NCBI GenBank assembly: GCA_022385805.1
Contig: MU277679.1
Location: 248,001 to 312,000, forward strand
Reading direction: 5' to 3'
DNA: 64,000 nucleotides
Source of the DNA: Pilatotrama ljubarskyi
Taxonomy: Eukaryota; Basidiomycota; Agaricomycetes; Polyporales; Polyporaceae
Position numbers and translations under genes: made by a program. Shown here in pieces: positions 36,401 to 48,019 of this stretch. Below the pieces are notes generated by a model. The model ran no database searches, was not told the origin of the DNA, and saw only the letters and a program-made list of their open reading frames with translations. Every line of letters starts with the position of its first letter. Within the stretch, counting starts at the first letter, position 1.

Positions 36401-37624
36401 GGAGCACCGCCAGTCTGGGTACGTTTAGGTGTCTTTCCCCTAGTGGAGGCACCTGAATCAGACTCGTCGTCAGAATGGTGGGTTTGATGACGACCGCGAT
36501 GCTGTGAGCAAATCGTAAGTAAGGACAAGACCGTCGAGGCGATATGATACCGTACATTCGTTCCAGCCTCGGCCGCAGGATCGTACTCGTCGCTCTCGTC
36601 GGTGGATGGGTCCGACTCCTCCGCATCCCGCTTCTTCTCGACCCGCCTCTTGCTTGCCTTCTTCTTCGTGCTCGGGCTTGCCGTCTTCTTCCTTGCAGGT
36701 ACATCTTCACTGAGGGCTTCCTTGACTGCGTCTGGCCCCTCCCATTCCTCTGCGAAAGCAAGTCGCCGCCAGTCAGCACCCATCATCAATATTTCTATAC
36801 AAAGCGAAGCAAAAGGATATCAGAAAGGGCAGAAACGAGGAAGTGAAGTGTGCCGTTCACAGCATGCTCGATAGAGGCTTCTGAGTACCGCCAACATGCA
36901 TGTATGCGCATCCTCTACGTCGATGTTCCGCCGACAAGTGACATGACTTCACTCAGCGGCCATGCAGAGGAATGCTAGATAGCTACAGCGATGCAGGCAA
37001 CAGACGGTCGGACGACTTGCTGTAGCTCTATGGTACGCTCAAGCCTCCAATACGAGATGCATGGGACATCATTTTGCTTGTAGGCATCAGTGGGACAGAC
37101 GTGCTACATCTACCGAGTTGTGACGTATACGACAGGGAACGAAACCCACGCTACGGGTGTAATGAACGGGCAGAAAGACAACAAAATACTCACTTATCGT
37201 TCTGGCGCCAGTCTTCTGGTGGCATGAAGGACAGATGTAAAGCTCTATGGGACACGCACGGTCAGCTCGCGATGGCATAGCAACAGCGCTTCGATCACTT
37301 ACGGATCTCTTCCGCATCCTTTTCGCTCAGCTCAACGCACCGGAAATGGAACCTGTTAGGTGTGCATCAGTAAGGATGAGTCTGCGATATCGTTAAGAGA
37401 ACGTACCAGTCTTTACAACCCGCGCAGTGGATCATAGGCGATCCGTCGTCAGGCTTGTTGCAGATGCAGTAGGTCTTCGAGCCTTTCCGCGTCACTCTCG
37501 ACCTCCCAGACGGCCCATTCATCTTCACGTTCTCTTTCTCTTCTTGCGCAATTTGTACTGGCTCTTGTGTTGAGGCCTCCGCTCTTGTGGCCTGGCGAGT
37601 ACGTGCTGCGGCACGGGTGGACAT
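33485..37624 (-). CDS. BYE1: Bye1/PHF3-like transcription regulator (PHD, TFIIS-M, SPOC)
   Basis: True ATG is at 37624 (MSTRAAARTRQATRAEAST). A PHD finger is built across introns: KTYCICNKPDDGSPMIHCAG, CKDW, then FHFRCVELSEKDAEEI, then CPSCHQKTGA (about 37200-37480), matching C4HC3. A basic, acidic-patched linker follows (36480-36789). The TFIIS central domain runs from IRKYCLGKLQELFCQIF (about 36230) through LNFGKADRK-like TFNLGKADRKTLHERIASSR to LTHKGLQDIEDV (about 35700). A Ser/Pro-rich acidic linker is followed by a SPOC domain: VWTGTVSMPL then RELRIDGRVPVEKSAQYL, then LVGIWVLTKGKL (34270-34870). The C terminus is Pro/Gln-rich and ends in RG/RGG repeats (33485-33700). Bye1 binds RNA polymerase II and H3K4me3 and tunes elongation. 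The RGG tail suggests RNA contact (inference). Confidence 0.9.
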
Positions 37625-40600
37625 GGTGGTAGGAGGCAATCGGCGTGGGAAGATAAATACGCAGACGTTGTGGCGTAAGAGTGGCTACTGAGTTCCCACG
37701 GATCCGGCATTGCCCGTCTGTCCGCGAAAGGAAGGTTTGAAGGACGCTACGCGGCTACACAGCCTACACTCACGTCCAAGTCCCTTGTCAATTTCCCTTG
37801 TGACTTGTGCCTCAGGCTTCCCTAATATCAAGTCTGGTAGGAATACGCCGCCCTGCTCTGAGACGCCTTTTATGCTTCTGTCTTCTGCTCGCAGACTAGC
37901 TTTGCCAGCATCATATTGCAGACAGGATGAGGCCTCTTTGGGACGCATTACGCAGCTGTACTATGCGTCCATCGGAAATGCGCCAACCAGTGAGTGCTGT
38001 ACTTCTTGGTATGCGTCAAGGGTGCCTTCCTCCTCTGATCGAGCTGTACTGACTCGGTTGTGCTGAGCCTCTGATCTTTCCAGCCCAGGTTATAGCATGT
38101 GGCTTTCCCATGCATCAGCGCAGAACCACGAGGGGCGTCGGCAATGGAGGACCCGTGGAATCAACTGCTTCCTGCCAGTGCCTATGTAGCGACAGTCCTG
38201 ACACTCTGCATACTGGCTGCGACACCCGCTACGTGCCTCGCAACGCGTCTCTGCAATGCTATCCAACGCTTCAGGCCCGCTCAATTCTTGCGTTATAAAG
38301 GTGCATTCACCGGGGGGATGTCTCATCCTGAGCATTTCCACTTCTAATACGCGATGGAGCAGGACTTGCCTCGTGTCGGCTCTCTCGCGCCTCGTGGCCG
38401 TGGTACGCATGCAGCCGGAGCGGCTTTGGCTAGCAGGACTCAGACAGGGGGCTGCCTGGGGGCTGCCCTCGACTTCTTTCCTCTCTACACTTCTCCCCCT
38501 CTCAAGAATCCTCCCCGCGGTCCCGACTGTGGCCTCACCAACGTGCGCCTTTGATGATGCGTAGTGCCTGATCATTGCTCCACAACAGCGCCGCTTCTGC
38601 TACATTCGACGATGTGAGTGGGCTAGGGCTAGTAGTATGTTATTATGCCTCACATGGCTGAGGGGTCTCCCCGGCGCAGGTTCCTGGCATGTAATGCAGA
38701 TCGACCTCCCCTATCGGCCGAGATACCTTGCATGATCGCGATGGTCGCCGGCGGGTGCCTCGGTCCATGCTGGCATGCTCCTCGAGCACAGCGCCGGCAT
38801 GCTCATACCAATGTGGAGTATCTATCCTTTTGACTAGATTGTTTGCACCGTCTTTGCTGAAGTCTCCCCTCCTGTCTTGTCTGCTCATTAGACTATAGCA
38901 GCGCCATAACGGCCGAGGGCGCCGCATTTGGGCATGGTTTTCCGATGGTCCGAGCCTACGGCGGTCGGGTCGAGTTCCCAAGCGTCACTTCTTGTCGCAC
39001 GATGACGCCGGCGGCGCAGCGAACGCCAGGTTGTCTCAGGCGCGCAAGTTCGGAAGGCGACACTGCGAACTGCGCGTCCGCCTTGATATCGCCGCGATCC
39101 CATCGACATCGCCGTTCAACAGGGCGCATCGCTTTCGTAAGTGGCGTAATACGCTACGCGCGCGAGCCGTCGACACGGTCCTCGGCCTCGATCAGGCATG
39201 CACGTGATCGCTCCATGTGGCTAGATTCTCACGTCGGGACGCGTTTTAGAGCGTTTTGGACGCGTCTGCCGGTGCCAAGGTGCGCTTTTCCCAAGTACGT
39301 TGGTCAGCGCTGGGATACCGAGGTTCGACGTCCTCGGAAGAATCGCACGAAGGAGTTTCGAAGTCTCAGTTTGGGCGAGTCCGGAGCTCAGCATCGACAT
39401 ACCGTGGACGTTCCGGGGTCGCCGAGGACGACGTATCAAGCTCGCGTACGTTCGCTGATGCAGTGATAAATCATTCGATATCAGGACCTCAAGGCCTCGC
39501 CGGTCTGCGGACAACGGCAGCAAGAGCTGCTGAGAGCGCCGCCCCGGAGTACGGCTGGGAAACTGACCGCCGTTAGAGCGCATGAGGTTCGTGCATCGTC
39601 ATAGTCGGACGTCATAGGGCTGCTCGTTGCTATCCCGGGACCCAGACAGCATCAACGAGGCATGTTGTGCCTGTGGGCACACAGACATGCTCCACAGTTC
39701 TTTGCGCGGCAGCCTATTATGCGCCCCGTGTCCCGGCGCGCACAGTGCTCCTGTGGCCTCAAGAATTGTCGGAGCCGTTTCAGATAGCGGACGGCGGGGA
39801 AGGCTGGACGGGCCCTCCGCGGGGTGGCAAATGGCCATGTCGATGGCATGGGCCGGGCGGACGTTAGCCTGCATTGTTAGCTAGATCCATTCTCCGCGCG
39901 TGCTCCTAAAGCACGACTCCTGGAATATAGCGTGCATACGACACCATTCTATACGGGCCAAAGCGGCTGATAGCTGGGCGAGGGCTCGGAGGGGCATACG
40001 AGCGTGCGCGACCGAGGACCGGCGGCAGTCATTAGGTTTCCTTATATCGCGTCGGCAAATCCGGGCGCCCAGGACCAAGTGCCGGCTGGGCTTCGCGGAG
40101 GACCCGTGTTGCACCCACCTTTGCCGCTAACGACGACCAGCGATCCGCTCGTTTTCGCCGCTCGTCATCCCCGTCGTCGTCCACGACGATCTTGTCGACT
40201 TGGAGAGGTCCTTTTCCCCTCTTTTTATTGCTCCTATATCCATGCGCATGGCGCCCCCTGCGATCTGCCTCGTCAGCACCCCCGCCCAGTCGTTCTGAAC
40301 GTCTCCCAGGCCCAACGAACATCATATCCCGACCACCACCAGCCCTGCAGCAGCCTGCTATATCGCCCCGTCACGTCTGTGCGAACAGGAGCGCTGTCGG
40401 ATCCGCTGACTTGCATGCTCGTCCTTGTGGTTCGTCTTTACCCCACCCGCGACTCTCACTTCCCTTCCCAAGCGGCCTTCTCCTCTCTATCTCAATACTA
40501 GAACTTTGCTGCGTGGCATTCTGGGTACGATTATCTCTACATCTTCCCCGAGACCCCTTCACCCATCCTGGTACGAGTTCCCATGCTCACCCGTTTCCGT

Positions 40601-40779
40601 CCAACCCAGAACTGCCCCGAAGTCCTCGTCTGCCGCCCCCTGCCATCTATTCTGAGTGAGTGCCGTAACCCCGCTCCCGCTAAGGCACGTCGTTCACCTT
40701 GCGCTCATGTCGCTCGCGCGGTAGTTAGCGGTGTCGGCGAAACATCCTTCTCGACGACCTCGACGAACGTCCTGTTCAC
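37625..40779. other. Gene-poor interval of about 3.1 kb
   Basis: This is the longest stretch without a gene I can support. Both strands carry many open frames of 60-170 codons, but none has a family motif, signal peptide or credible exon chain, and no transposase, reverse transcriptase or terminal repeat was seen. The right end (about 40190-40780) turns pyrimidine-rich, with runs such as ttttcccctctttttattgc near 40210, and is probably the promoter and long 5' UTR of the downstream kinase gene. The left end holds the BYE1-like promoter. The centre (about 38.6-39.9 kb) may be relic or non-coding RNA sequence; unresolved. Confidence 0.5.
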
Positions 40780-43700
40780 ATGGCGGCAGCCGTTGCCAAA
40801 CTCAACGTATCTATATCCAAGCCGCTGCCTATGGCCTCCCAAAAGCACGCCGATCCGGGTGCCCCGCTGGGTTCTGCGGCTGCATCTTCTTCCCGGCTTC
40901 AATCGTCCCATCCGTCGGAAGCCCAGCCGAAGACATTCAGTCGCCTGCGCTCGTCTCTCGAACAGAGTTTGCGGACCGCGACAAAGTCCAAGGCCAAGCC
41001 GCCGGTTGCAGTCGACGAGTCAGGCGTGCTCTCTCATGGTGCGGGCAAGGGCAAGGGTAGGGCCTCCGAGGATGAGGGCCCGAAGGAGAAGGAGAAGGCC
41101 AGATCGAGGATGCTATCTAAGGTTTCGTTCCGCCGGCCGGGGAGAGATACGTCTTCACCTTCGCCCGTCCCCGCCGTTCCTCCTCTGGCCAGCGAACAGA
41201 AGAGCCAAGGCGCGCGGGACGAGAGGGATCGGGACAAGGGCAAGGACAAGGACAAAGTTCGCGTCGCTGGCCATACTAGCTTCTTGACGCCCTCGTTGCG
41301 GCAGGCCTCCATGTCTTCCCCCGCTTTGCATCTATCGGCGCAGCCCATTCCTTCCGCCTTCACACAACCGTTTGCGCTGCCTAGCGGCTCGACCTCCAAT
41401 GTTGCTGCTCTCGTGTCACCACCTCGAGACCGTACACGAAGGTCGAGCGGCCAGCCTGCAGTAAGTCCAAAGGATATCAGTGGTCCGACTCCCTTGGCTC
41501 CTCGGCGAGACCCACGCACCAATGGCACTTCCTCACCAACTCCCAGGGATAGCAGCGAGCAGCAGCCATCATCCAAATCCCGCCCTCCTCCACTGTCCTT
41601 CGCATCCTCGCCCACCGTTCCTTCTCCGCACTCCCGCGAGCTCGCATCGCGCTCACCGCCACCGCCCGAAACCCCGACGCGTAGGTCGAGGGAAGCAACA
41701 AGATCACCTGATCTGTCGCCCCCCAGCTCGCCGTCACCTCGAGGACTCGGTGTGAGCTCCTCGAGAAGGGCTGCAGCGAGTGCCAGCCATTTGCCGTTAG
41801 GTCTAGGTTCCCCTCCTGCTTCTCCATCGACGCCTCGTGCGACGAGTCCCATACAGGCTCGCTCATCATCACGTACCCCGACTACGCACCGTCCTATTCC
41901 ATCATCATCGTCCACCTCTCACCTACCCCTCGCCTCATCTTCCACCCCCACCTCCAATCGACGACCGTCCCTGGAAACCCGACCTGTCAACATCGCTTCA
42001 CCACCGTCACCTTCCCGTGCAGCGTCTCCCGTGACCCCGGCCCGTGCCCGCGCCGTCTCCCCTACACAGCGCAACTACTCGCCAAGCTATGGCCAGAACC
42101 GTCATTACAACGCCTCCACTACGTCGCTCGCTTCGCCCTCGAACCCGGAGCATCGGGAGCTCATACGATCGGCGTCTTCCTTCCTCTGCAAAGAGATGTT
42201 GAAGCCGCCCTCGCAGATCAGCAAATCCGGCTTGCAGCCGAAAGACTGGGAAGAGGTCGAGGCGCGGTTACGGGCTCTGGCGCGGCTTGAGCGGATATGG
42301 GGCAGGAGCGGCGCGATCGCGAGCTCCTCGCAGGTGAACGTAGCGGCGCTTGGAAACGGAGTGGCTTCAGGAAGCGAAGAGAAGGAAAGGCGGCTCTTCG
42401 GGGAGGCGCTACGAGACGGCTATGTTCTTTGCCAGTGCGTACCGTCAGTTCGTCACTTTGATGCATCGCACTCACTGTGGTTCTGGCTACAGGTGCTTGA
42501 ACAAGCTCTTCCCGAACACCATCGCTCGTGTCGATCGTCGAGAGGATGGCTTCGTCCGGACGTCGAACGTGACAAAGTTTTTGGCCGCCTGTTCCTCCGT
42601 CGGGCTCAGTTCCGAGAAGCTCTTCCACCGAGATGACCTCATCGAGGGAACAAGCGAGTCCCTCGCGCGTGTGGCCAAGACCGTCATTGCGCTGTCGCAG
42701 TTGGCCGAGTTCCCCCCTGCACAGCAGAGCAAGGTCATCCAAGGCGGTTCGCGTCCCGGGATGAGTCCGTATGGCCAGAACGCTCGTGCGGCTGCATCAA
42801 CGCCGAACCTCAGCATGTCACAGCTGCAGCGCTCGACGTCGCCCGTCGGCCCTAGCACGCCGAATGGTAGGAGGAGATGGAGTCCGCACCAGCATCTGCC
42901 TACTGTTAGGTCCGACAGCCCCAACGAGGACTCCAGCGACGGCAAGACCGTGAACAATGACGATGTCTTCGGGAGCAAGCCGAACACTCCAGTCCCCAGT
43001 AGCGTCGATCGAGACGAGGTGCCGCCGATCATTACCCCGCCACCCCGCTCGCCACTGCGTGCGCGACCCGTCGTCGAGCGTGTTTCTATCGCCGACTCCA
43101 CTCGTGCTTCAGTTGGCGACTCTCTCATCGGTTCTCTCGCTGAGTCGTTGGAGATTCCTGCGACCATGAGACAGTCTCAAGCATCCAGCAACATGACCGA
43201 CGCGACCACCTTCTCGAGTCTCCTGGAGCCGCCGCGCAGCCCAACGGGCAGCGGTAACAAGTTCGGGACTATCCGGACTGTCACGACCGAGGCCACATCC
43301 CTTGCGCCATCCGAATCCCCGTCCATCACGCGTACCGAAGGGAGCTCTCTTGCACCCTCCTTCAAGGAAGAGGCTCGCAAACGTAGTTCTGACGCACCTC
43401 CGCGGCCAGCCCGAGAGCGTCGTCCGAGCGAGACAGCCATCGTCGACTTGTCGAGGGTCGTCGAGGAGTCTGAGGACGGTCTTGCGAGTACGAGGGGAGC
43501 GAAGTCAAAGGCTGACAAGCAGGAGCCGGAGAGAGCTCGTTCGCCGCTCAGAGGCAATCATATCCCTATAAAGCTAGGCAAGGGAAAGTGGCCTGACGAC
43601 TTCATCGGTTTGGACACGTACCAGGCGCCGAAGTCCTCTATTCTTGACGACGACGATTCCCTCAGCGCTTCAGTCCACACGCCACTGTCCGTCTCACCCC

Positions 43701-46437
43701 CGCGGAGCAAGCTCGTACTAGCTGCGCGGTCGCCGAACGAGAGCGTCGAGTCATTGCCTCAGTTCTCGCGCCGCCCGACCCACCGAGCGCGACACAGCGT
43801 TGACACACCCGGCTTGCTCCCCAAGGACGCTTTGCTGCGCAGGGACTCAAGTCCGGATGCGGGCGCGTCGCCATCGCGCCGGGTGGTTCTGAGGCGCAGC
43901 AGTTCCAAGGCAGCCAGCAACCGGAACGGTGTCTACATTCCTCGCAAGGAGGGTTCTGCCTCTCCGGACGACAGCGACGCTGCGGTGCCTTTTCCTCGCT
44001 CGGTCTCTGGCGAGCACTCGACGCCTCCTCAAGGCGGCTTCGCCTTCCCCTCTGCGTCTCCGGATGGATCAAAGACGGACCTCAGCATAGCACAGCCTGG
44101 CGAGCGCCCACGCCTTCCCCGCGGTCGCTTCCAGAGCGAGATCGATTCCGCGAGTGCGCGCAGGAAGCCCAGGCCGAACTCGTTCGACGAGTATGGTGCC
44201 AAGCCGAGGCGGTCGAGGTTCGAGAGCATGGTCAACCTAGGTGTTGCGTCGAGCAATGCGAGCGCGAGCGATCTTATGTCGCGCGATTCGTACGATGGCA
44301 GCGCAGTTCGTCAGACGTTGATTGTGCGGGAGGACGGCAAGGCACCAACGCAATTCGTAAGTACTCTGCCAGACCTGCAGTTCGGCCTTGCGATGCTTAT
44401 CGTGCCTCTTTATAGCAACTTGGGAACTGCATCGGTCGGGGGCAATTCGGCGCAGTGTACAGAGCGCTGAACTTGAACACCGGGCAGATGGTGGCTGTTA
44501 AGCGCATACGTCTGGAGGGCCTTAAGGAGGACGAAATCTCCCAGCTCATGAGGGAGGTCGACTTGGTGAAGAGCCTTTCGCACCCTAGCATCGTCAAGTA
44601 TGAGGGCATGGCACGGGATGATGACACCCTCAACATCGTTCTTGAGTACGTCTTGACGAGCGCCTGTTGAGAACAGGGTACTGATCGAGAATGCAGGTAC
44701 GCTGAGAATGGATCCCTAGGCCAGACTCTGAAGGCGTTCGGCAAGCTCAACGAACGGCTCGTTGCCAACTACGTCGTCAAGATCCTGGAGGGTTTGCACT
44801 ATCTGCATCAGAACGACGTTGTCCATTGCGACCTCAAGGCTGCGAATATCCTCACCACCAAGAACGGTAACGTCAAGCTGTCCGACTTTGGTGTCTCCTT
44901 GAACCTTCGTGCTATGGAGCGTGAGATGAAGGACGTCGCTGGTACCCCCAACTGGATGGCGCCTGAGGTCATCGAGCTCAAAGGGGCTTCAACGAAGTCT
45001 GACATCTGGTCGCTGGCGTGCACCGTCATCGAGCTGCTCACGGGACGACCTCCCTACGCCGACATCGCCAACAGCATGTCTGGTATGTTTCGGAGTACTA
45101 CAGTTGGCATTCACCTACTAATCACAGCCATCTTCAGTGATGTTTCGGATTGTCGAGGACGAGAGGCCGCCGCTGCCTGAGGAGTGCTCTGAAAGTCTGC
45201 AGGACTTCTTGAAGTGGTGTTTCAATAAGGACCCTGCCAAGCGGCCGAGTGCTGAACAGCTTTGTGAGCATGAGTGGCTCAAGAAGCACTCTGTCGCTCA
45301 CAAAGTGAGTCGGCTTTCCTCTGTAGTTTATGTATCAGAAGGCTCATGTCCGTTGATCGATTCCAGGAACTGCGACCCCAAGACAGCATCCCGTTCTTGC
45401 GCCGCGTCAGCGCTGACATGCAGAAGAACAAGGTCGTCCGCTACTTGGCGGACATCGAGATGCCAGAGGGAGACCGTTCGTCCGCGGATCACCGCCCTAC
45501 TCCTCTCGAGCTGCCTGGATCTCCACCGCGCCGAAGGCTATCAAACGATCCAGAGCCAATCTCACCGCGGGAGCACTCCTTCGTGAAGACGACCTTTGGC
45601 AAACGTACGTAATGCGATCGTATACACCATTCATTCGCTGACTTTGAATCAGCCGTCATCTGCAGGGTCTGTCTCCAGAGTGTCAAGAAGAGCGCCGTCC
45701 TCTGCGAGCAGTGCAGTCTCATTGCCCACGCGAGATGCTCATCGAACGCCCCGCCCACTTGCGACCTCCGTTCCCAGCTCTTGCTTTACGCGCAGTACGC
45801 GGAGAGTGGTAACCCTTCCCATTCCTATTCTCCCATGGAGATTTTCGCTGCGGCCGCTCAAGGCGGACCACCTACCAGCCCTACAAGCCAGACTTCTGAT
45901 GACGGCTTCTCACGACGTACGAGTATGGATTCACAACCACATTCACCCAGCCCTCAGGGCCATCTTCCCCATCCACCGACGGCTTTCAAGGTCTTCGCCG
46001 CATTCAAGCGCTCGAGGTCGTCTCTTACCATAGATCAAGACCATCAGTCTACCCACTCCACCCCCTCCTCCGTTCCCCCTCCGCCTGCCCGCCAGGTCTC
46101 TCACAAGCGCTCAGTGCTCCGCCGCAAGAACACCAACGACAGCAAGGACCGTCCGCAGTCGATCTCGAGCAACAGCACCACACCGCACTCCGCGAGCATG
46201 CGCAGTGCTGTTACCGCGGCGGAGAGCATGTCGAGCAACCGACACAGCCATGTATCTGGCGACCGGTCTGACAGGTTGTCGCGGATGACGTCCTTCTCCG
46301 CTGTGTCAGCTGTGTCCGTCGCGGAGACGGAGCGCGATGAGCCTAGGCTCGTGGGTGGCCTTCCCCAAGGCCAAGGCGGCCGTCGAGAGACTGGCAAGCG
46401 GCGCGATCGAGAAAGCGGCGGATGCACTGTGCAATGA
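40780..46437 (+). CDS. CH-domain/STE-type protein kinase with C1 domain (septation-network Cdc7/SepH/CDC15 class)
   Basis: The N terminus (40780 to about 42150) is very long, disordered, Ser/Pro rich. A calponin-homology-type domain follows from about 42150: RELIRSASSFLCKEMLKPPS, then across a short intron GYVLCQCLNKLFPNTIARVD and DGFVRTSNVTKFLAACSSVG. A second disordered region covers 42700-44340. The kinase starts after an intron near 44415: QLGNCIGRGQFGAVYRAL, catalytic Lys in MVAVKRIRLEG, HCDLKAANIL, DFG in KLSDFGVSLNL, TPNWMAPEV. After the kinase a C1 zinc domain has H-x12-C-x2-C then C-x2-C-x4-H-x2-C-x7-C (about 45574-45762). The end is Ser/Arg rich. The kinase resembles fungal SepH/Cdc7 of the septation initiation network and plant MAP3K-epsilon. 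The catalytic loop has Cys in place of the usual Arg (HCD, not HRD). The extreme C terminus and start (40780 or 40831) are less certain. Confidence 0.88.
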
Positions 46438-48019
46438 GCGCAGTCGCGACTGCCGAACCTCATGCATCGCGATCTTCCTTCCCATTTTCTCGTGCTTTCA
46501 TCGTTTGCCGCATTTGCCCCCCATTCACGACATGATATCCTCCCTATGTACACCAGTATTCTTGATACCTTCCACGCATCACAATCTTTACGGTTCTGGA
46601 CTAGGCCTCATTGAACTTTTCTTATCGCATATAGTGCATATACGCGCTCGTAATCCTCTCTGTATGTCCGCACCCCTCGCGTCCTCCCTCGGTTCGCCCC
46701 TCTCCCATCTGACATCCACGCCGCTACACGTAGTTGTCTCTTCTTGCTGTGCGCTACGTTCTGCAATGCAGTCATCATGCACCCCGGAATTCTCGTTTGA
46801 ACACTTCAGCAATTGAACAGAGCTGTAGGATGTTGCATGCCTCTCAGTCCATCAAGGCTATTATCGAGACGGAAGGGCCGTGGCCTCGGCACCGTGGTAG
46901 ACACTGCTCATTGCATGGGTGCTTCTGTGTGCTATCGCAGGAACGAGCTCGAGGGAGCGACCAGCCTGGTTCTCTTCTTCATGATCTCTCTCATCCCTCG
47001 CATGAAACGAGGTTCTGGCCCACCGCCAGACTGGCAAAAGGTCAAGCAAAAACCACCTCTTGATGCGCAGCGCACGGCAAGTTGACTGCGGAATGCACTC
47101 GTACCTTGTGCTGGTTTACCGTTTCGAAACCAAGTTCGCAAGGGTGCCCCATTTGCATGCTGGCCGGCTAATCCTCTTCCAGGCCGCTAGGCGCAGCAGC
47201 CATATGTCCGCCCACGACATGCGCTCTCTCGCCATGTTCTGACTCTCGCCTCGCCTGGCCGGTCCTCCGACGGGGCTGCTTCCTGCGGGAACAGTTGCGG
47301 CCCCATGACTGACTTCCTAGAGATACCCATCGTCTTATGACTAGGCTTTGTTCGATGCGAACAGCATGGTGAGTCGCATTGGCAGAGATGCGTAGCTTTC
47401 GGCCCTTCTCCGTGAACCCTCTCATCTGCGAGTGAGCTGACGCATGCGGAAACGTATCGCCAGGGGACGGCCGTTCAGTATGGCTATAGCATTCCGCGCT
47501 CCACCTACGCGTGATCTCCGCGTGTCCCTTCATGTTGCGCTCATTCCCAGCTTCCTCCGGCCACATCGACTGCTGGACATGTTCCGGCTTTCTCAAGATA
47601 GGCTCACAAGGGACCGTATCGTGCCGGCACCGGCAGAAGCAGGCTCGCGCCTGCTGCTCACGATCCCTCCGTGTGGGGTGGCTTGCTCTTCTTCCGCCCA
47701 CGACCGCCTCTCCGAGACCGGCGGGAATGCATCAACAGTTGACGGTCTACCTGCTCGATCGAGCACTATCAGTTCGTCCACTTGACAACCACTTTCACTG
47801 TTCCCAAATTTCTACATCGCGGCGAACCGCATGGTATGCAGAGCGCGCCTTCTGCGTTCCTCGTGGTATCTGCAGCCCGAGAAGACCTCCTGCGCAGGAA
47901 GGACGGAAAGACGACTTCCTAGGGTACTATAAAATGTCTGGTGTTGGCGGCCATCCAGGTTGTCCAGGCCCTCAGCGCATCTCCTGAAGTCCACCAGCGA
48001 CGAACAGTTCACTGGCACG
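46438..48019. other. Intergenic region upstream of GH18 copy 1
   Basis: About 1.6 kb with no supported gene. Open frames such as minus 47168-47701 lack motifs. The right end carries the TATA box of the first GH18 gene. Confidence 0.5.
47928..47934 (+). promoter_or_regulatory. TATA box of GH18 copy 1
   Basis: A TATAAAA heptamer lies 92 bp upstream of the ATG at 48020. The two paralogues have a TATA element at similar spacing, which supports it being functional. Confidence 0.6.

Noticed and set aside
38090..39880. Several 100-173 codon ORFs in the gene-poor block as hidden genes
   Set aside because: No motifs, no supporting exon chain, and ORFs of this length arise by chance in GC-rich DNA.
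47168..47701. 177-codon minus ORF upstream of GH18 copy 1
   Set aside because: Arg-rich composition without motifs, no credible promoter or partners; likely chance.
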